Assembly (NCBI GenBank): GCA_017408985.1
Contig: JAFQTO010000070.1
Coordinates: forward strand, 62,001 to 126,000
Reading direction: 5' to 3'
From: Clostridia bacterium
Lineage (GTDB): Bacteria; Bacillota; Clostridia; Oscillospirales; Butyricicoccaceae
DNA: 64,000 nucleotides
Shown here: positions 16,864-25,115 of the stretch, piece after piece
Numbering within the stretch: position 1 is the stretch's first letter
Layout of the letters: every line of letters starts with the position of its first letter
Program-made: the position numbers and the translations under genes
The notes under the pieces: model-generated
What the model was told of the DNA's origin: nothing
The model's database searches: none
Seen by the model: only the letters and a program-made list of their open reading frames with translations

Positions 16864-16880
16864 CAAGCTCTCTGTCAATA

Positions 16881-16909
16881 TTGACAGAACGGGTATATTA
16901 TGGTAATAT
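16881..16909 (+). promoter_or_regulatory. Promoter before the small membrane-anchored protein
   Basis: TTGACA (16881-16886), 17-base spacer, TAATAT (16904-16909). The -35 lies in the palindrome TGTCAATATTGACA (16873-16886), a possible operator. Confidence 0.72.
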
Positions 16910-16958
16910 AAAAGAAAAAGGCCTGCGGCATACGCCACAACCGTAAATATAATGATCA

Positions 16959-16991
16959 AAATGACCGCAGTCTGAATGGCCGCGGTCATTT
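16959..16991 (+). other. Leader hairpin upstream of 17021
   Basis: AAATGACCGC (16959-16968) pairs with GCGGTCATTT (16982-16991), a 10-base perfect stem inside the 5' leader between promoter and ribosome site. No U tract follows, so it is more a leader structure than a terminator. Confidence 0.5.
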
Positions 16992-17020
16992 GTGTTTCAT
17001 TCCGTAAAGGAGGTTATGCT

Positions 17021-17611
17021 ATGTCACAAAAGAAAAAAGACAAAATTATCGGAATCGTGATTTGTGCAGCAATTGTTTTGGTGCTATTCTTTTGCTTTTA
17101 CGAAAAACCTGCCGATTCCGATTATTCCACAACCTATTGGGACCGCAACACGAGAGTATCCATCACTTTTGACAGACCAACGGCTTACATAGAGATGGAA
17201 AAGGACGGAAAGTACAGTAGAATCGGGCAAAGAGCGGGTTATCGTTTAGTCGACAGTGAAACCGGAGAGATAAAACAGACCAGCGGTATGCGTATACAGC
17301 TATCCCCGGACAGCTACAATGCAAAGCATACCCGCAAAGTGACCGTATCTGATGTCGGTGCAAAGATTCGGTTCTCCATTATTCCCTGCGGCGAGAAAAT
17401 ATCTGATGTTAAGGTTTTTCGCTGGCCTGTGGAGCTTTTCGGCTGCGAAGATCCCATAGGCACTGCCGAGGTCATCCCTTATACTACCGAGAAAGCAAAG
17501 CTCAGCAGAGATAAAGACAAATCATACTTCACGGCTGAAAAGGGCTATTTGTATTCGGTCTATATCACGTGGGATGAATACTATACCGAGTATTGCTTTA
17601 TTGCAGAATAA
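17021..17611 (+). CDS. Membrane-anchored protein of unknown function
   Basis: 196 residues; I do not recognise the family. A lysine-rich start (SQKKKDKIIG) is followed by one hydrophobic segment at about 8-27. The rest is a soluble, probably extracytoplasmic beta-rich region with YWDRNTRVSITFDRPTAYIEM and a pair of cysteines. The ATG at 17021 has GGAGG 7 bases before. It is followed after 44 bases by a lipoprotein gene, and the two may be cotranscribed from the promoter at 16881-16909. Confidence 0.7.
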   Translation: MSQKKKDKIIGIVICAAIVLVLFFCFYEKPADSDYSTTYWDRNTRVSITFDRPTAYIEMEKDGKYSRIGQRAGYRLVDSETGEIKQTSGMRIQLSPDSYNAKHTRKVTVSDVGAKIRFSIIPCGEKISDVKVFRWPVELFGCEDPIGTAEVIPYTTEKAKLSRDKDKSYFTAEKGYLYSVYITWDEYYTEYCFIAE

Positions 17612-17655
17612 CCATCCAAGTAATTTCAATAGTTAAAATCTGAGGTAATAACGAA

Positions 17656-18261
17656 ATGCTAAAAAAACTTTTTGCCGCTGTCGCGGCAGCGGTATGTGTT
17701 CTTCTATTGTTTGCGGCTTGTGCGGATGATGATACAGCAGACGGTACAGCAAACGTGTACGCCGCAAACTGGTACAACGTGACACCCACGGGCTCAAATA
17801 TGACAAATGCTTTCTCTGCCGATAACTGCATTATCATTGAAAAAGCCGAGATAACAAAGACCGAGCTTCAAAATGACGGTATTGCAATATCGGGCAAGCT
17901 CAACGGTATGAGTTTTGAGGTCACGGGAGAGTTTTGCAGTATATCCGACAACGGCTGTGTATACGTGTACGACGCTTCGGATGCATCGGGCAATTATCGG
18001 GTGGTTTTCTGCGCATCTGAGACCGATATATCAAAAAGCGGCTTATTTTTTAACAGCGACGAGATATTGCAGACCCATAAAACGGTGACCAAGCTGTATC
18101 TTGCACCGCTGTCTGACGGTTCGGATTTTGACTATTGTACTATTGAGATTTTTGACACCCCCGTCCCCGAAATCGCACAGCAGACAATAGACGATCTGCC
18201 ATTGTCACATTCCGAATATCAGTATTGGTACGTCAAGGAGTTCAGCACCATCAGCTACTGA
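17656..18261 (+). CDS. Predicted lipoprotein of unknown function
   Basis: 201 residues with a clear lipoprotein signal: charged MLKK, a hydrophobic stretch, and the lipobox LFAAC with Cys at about 22. The mature part (ADDDTADGT onward) is acidic and probably beta-rich. I see no catalytic motif. It carries GAGGT about 10 bases before the ATG and follows the membrane-anchored gene by 44 bases. A hydrophobic-to-lipobox segment like the one in the next gene suggests a shared export route but not shared descent. Confidence 0.72.
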   Translation: MLKKLFAAVAAAVCVLLLFAACADDDTADGTANVYAANWYNVTPTGSNMTNAFSADNCIIIEKAEITKTELQNDGIAISGKLNGMSFEVTGEFCSISDNGCVYVYDASDASGNYRVVFCASETDISKSGLFFNSDEILQTHKTVTKLYLAPLSDGSDFDYCTIEIFDTPVPEIAQQTIDDLPLSHSEYQYWYVKEFSTISY

Positions 18262-18369
18262 AACCGAGCTTTTTTGGCGGGTCGGGGCATTATTACAGAT
18301 CGTATGCGGTTTTGTGTGACCTTGGGGCAGGTTTTTTCGTGTATAATGGTATAGGAAGGAGATGGAACG

Positions 18370-19566
18370 ATGAAGAAAGCTTATTGGTTATTATCGCTGC
18401 TTCTTGCGGCGGTTTTGATTTTTGCCGCCTGCACAGAAGAACCGACACAGAACGATGCACAGCCGCCCGTTGACGGTAAGCAAAACACGCAGGATGATAC
18501 ACCCGTTACGCCCGTGAGAGTCACTCTGCCCGATGATATAAAGAAGATCACCGTTTCGTACCCCGAGGGCGAAGAGATCAGATTCAGCTATACTTCCCCC
18601 GACAAGATAAAGGCGCTGTGCGATTATTATTCATCGTTGGAGCTTGACCCCGTGCTTATAGACACCGACCTGACATTTGCCGGACTGTGGGTGATATACT
18701 GCGAGACTCCGTCGGACACGGTGGCGCTGACACATATGGGCAATCGGCTTTTGAGCATCACAGACGGCGAGAGCGGCAATGTGTACAACATGGGCTACGA
18801 GCAGTCAATGGAGTTTTCGGACGTGCTGAGAGCCAATACCCCCGACGTTCTTCCCGACAAATACGAGAACATAATCTTTAAGGAATGGCGGATCCCCTCA
18901 AAGATCAGCATATATCGCGACAACGGCAGCACACCTGACTTTGCATACATCACAGACCCTGCGGAGATACTCGGTTGGTATGATGCTTTCAAGCCGGAGA
19001 GCCTTGTTTCTACCACCGAGCAGTTTTGGGGCTCGAGTGAGCAGGAGCGGTATTATATAGACTTCGGCAACGGTTACGGGCTTATAATTTATGCCGACGA
19101 TAACGGATTTTTCTGCTGTATCAGGGTAGACGGCGTTGACTACCGAGGTGACTCGATATCGGTGCTGATTGAGGACGCTCAGACCTATACGGTAAGCGAG
19201 GATGCGCAGCAAAAGCTCAAGGCGCTGTTTGAGAGCGAAGCATACCCCTCTCCCGACAAGGTAGTAATGTACTATTACGGCGACAAAAAGGAGATAACCG
19301 ACCCCAATGACGTTCAGTGGTGGTACAACGCCCTGAAACACGATGCACTTAACCCCGACGGCACTTCAGGCTGTCGCTGCGGAAGCGTGTACTATATTGA
19401 GTTTGGCAACGGTTACGCCCTCTCGGCTCACGCACACGCCGATGCATATCACGTGGGTACGGGGATTTCGGTGGCCGGCAGTACGGCAGGACTCTTGGGA
19501 GATACCCGTGTCGCCTATTCAGTACCCGAGTCGGTACACCAAAAGCTGAAAGATCTGTTCAAATGA
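18370..19566 (+). CDS. Predicted lipoprotein with internal repeat, unknown function
   Basis: 398 residues. The lipobox LIFAAC puts the lipidated Cys near residue 21, followed by a low-complexity linker rich in Q, D, T and P. The rest is extracytoplasmic. Two similar modules stand out: one around RYYIDFGNGYGLIIYADD, the other around VYYIEFGNGYALSAHAHAD. Each has a WY-containing segment before it (EILGWYDAF and DVQWWYNAL) and a VHQKLKDLF/AQQKLKALF-like end after it. This looks like an internal duplication of about 110 residues. GAAGGAG precedes the ATG, and a TATAAT is at 18342. The gene ends at the terminator at 19580. Confidence 0.75.
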   Translation: MKKAYWLLSLLLAAVLIFAACTEEPTQNDAQPPVDGKQNTQDDTPVTPVRVTLPDDIKKITVSYPEGEEIRFSYTSPDKIKALCDYYSSLELDPVLIDTDLTFAGLWVIYCETPSDTVALTHMGNRLLSITDGESGNVYNMGYEQSMEFSDVLRANTPDVLPDKYENIIFKEWRIPSKISIYRDNGSTPDFAYITDPAEILGWYDAFKPESLVSTTEQFWGSSEQERYYIDFGNGYGLIIYADDNGFFCCIRVDGVDYRGDSISVLIEDAQTYTVSEDAQQKLKALFESEAYPSPDKVVMYYYGDKKEITDPNDVQWWYNALKHDALNPDGTSGCRCGSVYYIEFGNGYALSAHAHADAYHVGTGISVAGSTAGLLGDTRVAYSVPESVHQKLKDLFK

Positions 19567-19579
19567 ACAACTATAGATA

Positions 19580-19615
19580 AACCGCCCGAGGATAGCTCCT
19601 TCGGGCGGTTTTTGT
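19580..19615 (+). terminator. Terminator after the repeat lipoprotein
   Basis: ACCGCCCGAGG and CTTCGGGCGGT arms with a short loop, then TTTTTG. It lies between convergent genes and could also slow leftward transcription. Confidence 0.88.
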
Positions 19616-19624
19616 TATGCCTTT

Positions 19625-21256
19625 TCAGTTTTGTTTTTGTTTGCCAAGCAGTGCGGAGAAGATGTACATACCAATGATACCGATCACGGTGCCGATGGCG
19701 GCGCCCGACAGGGTACGCACAAGGGACACAAGCACGGGGGTGAAGATATGGCAGAAGGTATTGATGACCGAGGACACCGATATAGCGGCAAATGCACCAA
19801 GAGGCACAGCCAGCAGGTAGCACCGCTTATTCGCGGCGGCGGCAAACAGCGCTATTGCAGGGAATGCCGCCAGCATTTCTTTGGTACGGGGGCGCACGTA
19901 CAGAGTATACTCCAAAAAGTTGCGGAAGCGGAGCTCAAGGGAGGATACCTGCATCATATTATCTCCCGAGCGCAGAAGAAGCACCACAACGGCGACGGCA
20001 AGCACCGCGCCTGCGGCTGCGGCAAGAGGGATGGGGACTTTTTTGCCGCGGGGCAAGTCACGTCGCTTTGAGGGTGCGTAAAGCGCGCACAGCAGCCACA
20101 GCACGGCAAAAGCGATGGGGGCAAACTGAGACAGCTTGACGCCCGAGAAGATGTCAAAGCCAAGCATATAGCTTCGGCTCGTAAGCAGCGCGCCTACGTA
20201 CATTCCGCCCGCTATGCCCAGAGACAGCAGACAGCAGAGCAGGGATGCAAAGCTGCAGGGCAGGTTTCGGCTCCCTCCTGCGGCGACCTTGCGGGCATAG
20301 GCTGCCAGCACCAGCGCGGCAGAGCAACCGAAAAGGAGCGATGCGCCGAGCGCCCAGACTTTTTGGGTAAGGGCGGGTGCGGCTATCGTTCCCACAGCCG
20401 ATACAGCGGCGGCGGCAAACAGCAGGATATTGCGCCAGCGGCGGGCGGCAGGCACTATATGCTCAAGCGCCAACACGGCGCAGGCAGGCAGGAGCAGAGA
20501 GCAGAGCCAGAACAGCAGGGGGCTGAACGATGGTGCATCAAGCAACGAAAGCTCGTCGCCCAGAGTGATGCCGCGCTCACCGAGGCGCTCTCTCAGCCCC
20601 GATATGATATCGGCGTAGGCGGAGACGTCGGTGACGATATTTTTGCTCTCGTCAACCAGAGGGGTGAATATCACAAGCCGCAGACCCCGCTCAAACACGC
20701 CGCCGTAGAGGATGTTCTCGTTTTTGGTGGCGGGCTCATTGTACTCATAGTGCCAGCTGTAGGCGTTGTACATATACATAGCCTTGATCATAGGGACATC
20801 GGCATTGTCGGGGTCAAATGAGTCGGGCATAATAACTCCGGTGCGGAAGGGGTTCTCAATGACCGCAACGGGGGTATCCTCACTGTAGAAGGCATCAAAG
20901 GCGGTAACCGCGTCAACGCCAAGCTTGGGGGTGAGGAAGCTGTCCCCTGCTTTGGGGCTGTCTCCCGCCCTGCCTATCTTGTAGCCAATACCTCTTGCAT
21001 AGTCGGCGCACAAATGCTCGTTATCATCTGTGACTATCAGGTATCTGATACCCGCGGTGTAGAGCTTGTTAAGCCAATCTTCGGCACTCTCCCCGCTCTG
21101 CTGTGACAGCGTAAGTACGGAATCGAAGCTTATTGCGCAGGCGGCGCTGTCGTTTTTTTGCTCAGCATTTATGCGCAGAGCAAGAAGGAGCAGTGATGCC
21201 AGAATGCCGACGATCAAAAATATGTATATGGGCAGGTTTTTTGCAGACTTGGGCAT
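19625..21256 (-). CDS. Multi-pass membrane protein, DUF5693-like
   Basis: 543 residues. One N-terminal membrane segment (about 9-28) is followed by a roughly 220-residue extracytoplasmic region with GIRYLIVTDDNEHL and GVIMPDSFDP, then about eight to ten membrane segments in the C-terminal half. This layout resembles DUF5693 proteins of Clostridia, which I recall near polysaccharide genes; that family call is from memory, not a search. No catalytic motif is visible. AGGAGGAG precedes the ATG. It is monocistronic with its own promoter. Confidence 0.72.
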   Translation of the reverse strand: MPKSAKNLPIYIFLIVGILASLLLLALRINAEQKNDSAACAISFDSVLTLSQQSGESAEDWLNKLYTAGIRYLIVTDDNEHLCADYARGIGYKIGRAGDSPKAGDSFLTPKLGVDAVTAFDAFYSEDTPVAVIENPFRTGVIMPDSFDPDNADVPMIKAMYMYNAYSWHYEYNEPATKNENILYGGVFERGLRLVIFTPLVDESKNIVTDVSAYADIISGLRERLGERGITLGDELSLLDAPSFSPLLFWLCSLLLPACAVLALEHIVPAARRWRNILLFAAAAVSAVGTIAAPALTQKVWALGASLLFGCSAALVLAAYARKVAAGGSRNLPCSFASLLCCLLSLGIAGGMYVGALLTSRSYMLGFDIFSGVKLSQFAPIAFAVLWLLCALYAPSKRRDLPRGKKVPIPLAAAAGAVLAVAVVVLLLRSGDNMMQVSSLELRFRNFLEYTLYVRPRTKEMLAAFPAIALFAAAANKRCYLLAVPLGAFAAISVSSVINTFCHIFTPVLVSLVRTLSGAAIGTVIGIIGMYIFSALLGKQKQN

Positions 21257-21288
21257 TATGTCTCCTCCTTTTTTCGGTATATTTTAAT

Positions 21289-21317
21289 ATTATACTACAG
21301 ATGCGGATATTCTTCAA
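21289..21317 (-). promoter_or_regulatory. Promoter of the DUF5693-like gene
   Basis: Minus strand TTGAAG (21317-21312), 17-base spacer, TATAAT (21294-21289), about 35 bases before the start. Confidence 0.7.
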
Positions 21318-21340
21318 GCACAAACAGGTCAGGGTTTGTG

Positions 21341-21369
21341 TTGCATCCTGCGCCTATGGGGTGTATACT
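21341..21369 (+). promoter_or_regulatory. Promoter of the MBL-fold hydrolase gene
   Basis: TTGCAT (21341-21346), 17-base spacer, TATACT (21364-21369), 35 bases before the ATG. Confidence 0.65.
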
Positions 21370-21404
21370 GATATGTATACTATAATAACGCACGGGAGGC
21401 ATAT

Positions 21405-22268
21405 ATGGCAAAAAGAACTTTCAGATCCTACGAAGACAGCTTCGGCGGGCATCAGCAGAGGAGCATGGATTTTTATAACCATCCCGAAAAATACGTTATA
21501 AAGCCCTTTAGGATATTCGGAAATCTCTACTACGTGGGCGACAAAAAGGTCTGCTCCCACCTCATCGACACGGGTGACGGGCTTATACTCATCGACACGG
21601 GGTATCAGCACTCACAGCACCTGCTGATAGAGTCTATATACGCTCTGGGGTTTGACCCCAGGAATATCAGAATAATCATCCACTCCCACGGGCATTTTGA
21701 CCATTTCGGTGCGGGAGATTTTATGCGTGCAGTATACGGCAGCAAAATATATATGAGCCGTGCCGACACCGAAAGTCTGCAAAAATACCCGCAGCGCGCG
21801 CTGATGGACATCTGCCCCTGCCCTCTCGCCGTTATCTGTATGCCCGACGAGGTCATAGACGACGGCGATGTTATAACTTTGGGCAACACCAGCATCCGCT
21901 GTGTGCTGACCCCCGGGCATACGGTGGGCACGATGAGCTTTTTCTTTGACGTGACCGACGGACAGACTACCCTGCGCGCGGCAAGCTTCGGCGGAGTGGG
22001 ACTGCTGACTATGCACAAGCCCTATTGCCGTCGCGACCATCTGCCCGAAAATATGTCGGAAGTTATGCTGCACTCTATCCAAAAGGTCAAAAACGAAAAG
22101 GTGGATATAGTGCTGGGCAACCACCCTGCCCAGAACAACACTCTCGGTAAACGTCAGCAGATGATAGAAAAATCCCAAACCAATCCGTTTATTGATCCTG
22201 ACGAGTGGCGCAGCTTCCTTAAAGAGCTTGACGATCAGGTCAGAGATTTTATTGAGCAGGGTTATTGA
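21405..22268 (+). CDS. MBL-fold metallo-hydrolase
   Basis: 287 residues of the metallo-beta-lactamase fold. The metal-binding motif HSHGHFDH is at about residue 91, followed by LTPGHTVGTMSF (a further metal His) and a late GNHPAQN. The N-terminal DTGDGLILIDTGYQ strand pair is typical. The spacing resembles the B3-like or general MBL hydrolase group, and the substrate is unknown. There is no signal peptide, so secreted beta-lactamase activity is unlikely. It is transcribed alone and ends in a bidirectional terminator shared with the convergent MATE gene. Confidence 0.86.
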   Translation: MAKRTFRSYEDSFGGHQQRSMDFYNHPEKYVIKPFRIFGNLYYVGDKKVCSHLIDTGDGLILIDTGYQHSQHLLIESIYALGFDPRNIRIIIHSHGHFDHFGAGDFMRAVYGSKIYMSRADTESLQKYPQRALMDICPCPLAVICMPDEVIDDGDVITLGNTSIRCVLTPGHTVGTMSFFFDVTDGQTTLRAASFGGVGLLTMHKPYCRRDHLPENMSEVMLHSIQKVKNEKVDIVLGNHPAQNNTLGKRQQMIEKSQTNPFIDPDEWRSFLKELDDQVRDFIEQGY

Positions 22269-22270
22269 TA

Positions 22271-22305
22271 AAAATATCCGTCAGTACGAAGCTGACGGAT
22301 ATTTT
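22271..22305 (+). terminator. Bidirectional terminator between MBL and MATE genes
   Basis: AAAATATCCGTCAG, a 7-base loop, CTGACGGATATTTT. A/T tracts flank both arms, so it can serve both convergent genes. Confidence 0.88.
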
Positions 22306-22310
22306 GGTTT

Positions 22311-23663
22311 TTATACTTTCTTTTCTGTGTTGGGAGTCTTGAAGATAAAATGGAGTATAAAAGGCACACATATCAGAGAGCTGATAACGTCGGCAACCGG
22401 CTGGGCGGAGAGGATGCCTTTGAGCCCGAAGGCGTTTGACAGCACTATCAGGGTGGGTATCATAGCAAGTCCCGAGCGGAGCATGGACAGGAAGGATGCT
22501 TTGCCCGCCTGACGTATGCTCTGATAGAGCATATTGGCGCAGACCGATACGGGCATTACCATAGAGCCTATGGATGCGGCGCGGAGGCCGAAGGTGCCTA
22601 TGCGGATGACCTCCTCGCTCTTCTGGAACACGGACACGATCTGACCGGGGAAGAAGAAGCCGAACATAGCCATACATCCCATAAAGGCTATGCCGATGGC
22701 CATAGTACCGAGCATGGCTTTTTTGACGCGGGTGTATTCTTTGGCCTGATGATTGAAGGATGCCACCGGCTGAAAGCCCTGACCGATGCCCAATCCCACA
22801 CAGAGCACCAGCGAGGAGTAGCGGTTGATAACGCTGATGGCGGCAATAGCCGCATCTCCGAAGGGACGGGCCAAATTATTGAGCAGGCCGTTGGAGACCG
22901 AGGTCAGACCCTGCCTGAGCATAGAGGGCAGACCCACCTTGCAGATATCGAAATAGTCGCGCGCTCTGCGGCTGACGGCTTTGAGAGAGAGGGTGCTCTG
23001 GGCGCCTTTAAGGTAGACGGTCACAAGAATGGTAAAGCTGATAAGCTGTGACACGGCAGTTGCCAGACCTGCGCCGAAAACGCCCATTTCGAGCTTGCGG
23101 ATAAGCAGCCAGTCACCGAAAATATTGATGATTCCTCCCGACACAAGGCCGATCATGGCAGAGGATGCTTTGCCCTCGTAGCGCAGGATATTGTTGAGGA
23201 TAAAGGAGCAGACGACAAAGGGGCAGGACAGACAGACCCACATACCGTAGTCAAGAGCATAAGGCAGAATAGTGTCGGTGCTTCCAAGCAGGATGGCAAA
23301 AGGTCTCAAAAATACAAGACCCAGCACGCACAGAAGCAATCCCACCCCTGCGCCGCTGAAAAATGCGGTGGATGCATACTTGGTGGCCTGCCTGACGTCC
23401 TTGTCGGCCAAAGCTTTGGCAACGTATGCGCCCGAACCGTGACCCAGCATAAAGGAAAACGCCTGAATAATGCACTGGAGGGTAAACAGTACGCCGACGG
23501 CTCCCTGCTGACTCTCTCCCAGCGTGCCGACAAAGTAGGTATCCACCAGATTATATACGTTGGTAATCAGCATCGATATAGTTGTGGGGATGCCCAGCAT
23601 TATGACCAGCTTCATGACCGGGGTTTGGGTCATTTTTATGTAGTGGGCTTCGGTTCTGTCCAT
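22311..23663 (-). CDS. MATE-family multidrug/metabolite exporter
   Basis: 450 residues with about twelve hydrophobic segments in two homologous halves. The opening (LVIMLGIPTTISMLITNVYNLVDTYFVG) and GQGFQPVASFNHQAK in the second half are characteristic of MATE antiporters, which use Na+ or H+ gradients. The ATG at 23663 with AAGTGA upstream is preferred; a GTG three codons earlier is possible. It is separate from the second MATE at 25116, with limited visible similarity beyond the family. The substrate cannot be inferred. Confidence 0.9.
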   Translation of the reverse strand: MDRTEAHYIKMTQTPVMKLVIMLGIPTTISMLITNVYNLVDTYFVGTLGESQQGAVGVLFTLQCIIQAFSFMLGHGSGAYVAKALADKDVRQATKYASTAFFSGAGVGLLLCVLGLVFLRPFAILLGSTDTILPYALDYGMWVCLSCPFVVCSFILNNILRYEGKASSAMIGLVSGGIINIFGDWLLIRKLEMGVFGAGLATAVSQLISFTILVTVYLKGAQSTLSLKAVSRRARDYFDICKVGLPSMLRQGLTSVSNGLLNNLARPFGDAAIAAISVINRYSSLVLCVGLGIGQGFQPVASFNHQAKEYTRVKKAMLGTMAIGIAFMGCMAMFGFFFPGQIVSVFQKSEEVIRIGTFGLRAASIGSMVMPVSVCANMLYQSIRQAGKASFLSMLRSGLAMIPTLIVLSNAFGLKGILSAQPVADVISSLICVPFILHFIFKTPNTEKKV

Positions 23664-23710
23664 TATTTTCACTTCTTTTTCGGTTTTTTCTTTATTTTAG
23701 CACACAAAAA

Positions 23711-23742
23711 CAAAGAGTACAAGCGGTGGCTTGTACTCTTTG
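23711..23742 (-). terminator. Terminator after the SPFH-RHH operon
   Basis: CAAAGAGTACAAGC, short loop, GCTTGTACTCTTTG; on the minus strand it is followed by TTTTTGTGTG. It sits immediately past the ribbon-helix-helix gene. Confidence 0.85.
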
Positions 23743-23748
23743 CGCTTT

Positions 23749-23952
23749 TTACTGTATCTCCAGCTCAATAGGCTTGTCTATCTCGCTGCCTACGTAGGCA
23801 CCGTTCTTTTTGCGCTGTTTGACGCACTCGGTCAGCAGGTATTCTATCTGCCCGTTGACCGAGCGGAAGTCATCCTCCGCCCACGCGGCAATGGCGGCGT
23901 ACAGCTTGGGCGACAGACGCAGAGGGATCTGCTTCTTCTGACTGTCGTTCAT
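23749..23952 (-). CDS. Arc-type ribbon-helix-helix DNA-binding protein
   Basis: 67 residues. [23 protein letters not shown] then [18 protein letters not shown] is a standard beta-strand plus two-helix Arc/MetJ-like domain. The IPLRL strand would contact DNA and NGQIEYLL is the second helix. A charged 20-residue tail follows. It begins 4 bases after the SPFH gene with no clear Shine-Dalgarno site, so translation is probably coupled. A palindrome over the operon's own -10 (25005-25025) is a natural target for such a dimer. No toxin gene is adjacent. Confidence 0.85.
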   Translation of the reverse strand: MNDSQKKQIPLRLSPKLYAAIAAWAEDDFRSVNGQIEYLLTECVKQRKKNGAYVGSEIDKPIELEIQ

Positions 23953-23956
23953 AGGC

Positions 23957-24982
23957 TCAATAGAGGCTGCCAGAGTTGACTACAGGCTGTGCGTCGCGGT
24001 TTCCGCAGAGCACAACAAGCAGGTTGGAGACCATGGCGGCCTTGCGCTCCTCGTCAAGCTGAACGGTGCCGTTCTCGCTGAGGCGTGCAAGCGCCATCTC
24101 TACCATACCCACGGCGCCGTCGACGATCATCTTGCGGGCGTCGATTATTGCCGATGCCTGCTGACGCTGAAGCATAACGGCGGCTATCTCGGGTGCGTAC
24201 GCCAGATAGGTGATGCGAGCTTCCAGTATCTCGATGCCGGCATCAAGTACACGGCTCTGTATCTCGTCGCGGATACGCTCTGCCACAACCTCGCTGGAGC
24301 CGCGGAGGCTGCCCTCGTCTGCCACACCGTCACCGGTGGTGTCCACGTTGGGGGCTACGTCGTAGGGGTAGATACGGACAACATTACGCAGAGCGCTGTC
24401 GCACTGCAGGGACAAAAACTCCTTGTAGTTGTCCACGTTGAACACGGCTTTTGCGGTGTCGGTGACACGCCACATTACGGCAATACCGATCTCAACGGGG
24501 TTGCCCAGGCAGTCGTTTATTTTCTGTCGGCTGTTGTTGAGGGTCATTATCTTGAGGGATATTTTGTTGCCCATAGGGTCGATATTCACCGATGCACCTG
24601 CTGCCGAAGCCGCCACCGAAACAAGCGAAGCCGTCTTGACGTCACCGCTCTGGCTCAGCTTGGTCTTGGCTGCGGGGTTGAAGCTACCCGAGAAGGGATT
24701 GACCCAGAAAAATCCGTCGCCTTTGAGGGTGCCGACGTACTTGCCGAAGAGGGTGATGACCAGAGCTTCCTGAGGTTTGAGCACACGCAGACCCAGCAGA
24801 GGTATCCAGCCGATCAGCAAAAGTAAAAGAGCGGGTATAAACAAGGCAAGACCCACGGTTTTACCGCCGTCCAGCATAATTCCGCCGAACACCACACCTG
24901 CTATCGCCGCAAGCAAAACCGCCAGATCGGCAATCAGGACTATCATACCGTTGTTCTTGTTCTGTAAAACTTTTTCTGTCAT
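23957..24982 (-). CDS. SPFH/band-7 domain membrane protein
   Basis: 341 residues. Two close N-terminal hydrophobic segments (about 13-34 and 43-63) precede an SPFH domain: [31 protein letters not shown], later [30 protein letters not shown] and a helical [30 protein letters not shown]. The family scaffolds membrane microdomains and assembles into rings. Relatives in Clostridia often sit with an Arc-like protein, as here. GGAGG precedes the ATG. The client or process is unknown. Confidence 0.9.
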   Translation of the reverse strand: MTEKVLQNKNNGMIVLIADLAVLLAAIAGVVFGGIMLDGGKTVGLALFIPALLLLLIGWIPLLGLRVLKPQEALVITLFGKYVGTLKGDGFFWVNPFSGSFNPAAKTKLSQSGDVKTASLVSVAASAAGASVNIDPMGNKISLKIMTLNNSRQKINDCLGNPVEIGIAVMWRVTDTAKAVFNVDNYKEFLSLQCDSALRNVVRIYPYDVAPNVDTTGDGVADEGSLRGSSEVVAERIRDEIQSRVLDAGIEILEARITYLAYAPEIAAVMLQRQQASAIIDARKMIVDGAVGMVEMALARLSENGTVQLDEERKAAMVSNLLVVLCGNRDAQPVVNSGSLY

Positions 24983-25004
24983 ATTCTTGTCCTCCGATTT
25001 CTTT

Positions 25005-25025
25005 GTGATATCAAAAAGATATCAC
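25005..25025. promoter_or_regulatory. Palindromic operator over the SPFH -10 box
   Basis: GTGATATC (25005-25012), AAAAA, GATATCAC (25018-25025): a perfect 8-base inverted repeat that covers the -10 of the leftward promoter. Probably bound by a dimeric repressor; the RHH protein of the same operon is the best candidate. Confidence 0.65.
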
Positions 25026-25044
25026 ACCCAACATTTTTTGTCAA
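25016..25044 (-). promoter_or_regulatory. Promoter of the SPFH-RHH operon
   Basis: Minus strand TTGACA (25044-25039), 17-base spacer, TATCTT (25021-25016). The -10 is inside the palindrome at 25005-25025. Confidence 0.72.
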
Positions 25045-25051
25045 TAGCTTC

Positions 25052-25080
25052 TTGATATATTTTGGCGTTTACTATACAAT
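25052..25080 (+). promoter_or_regulatory. Promoter of the MATE-cysteine protein-ceramidase operon
   Basis: TTGATA (25052-25057), 17-base spacer, TACAAT (25075-25080), 36 bases before the MATE ATG; divergent from the SPFH promoter. Confidence 0.6.
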
Positions 25081-25115
25081 AGCATTGTTTGAATGATCGG
25101 GAGTGAATCGTAAAC

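Noticed and set aside
23749-24982. Toxin-antitoxin reading of the ribbon-helix-helix gene
   Set aside because: The partner is a 341-residue SPFH membrane protein, not a small toxin.
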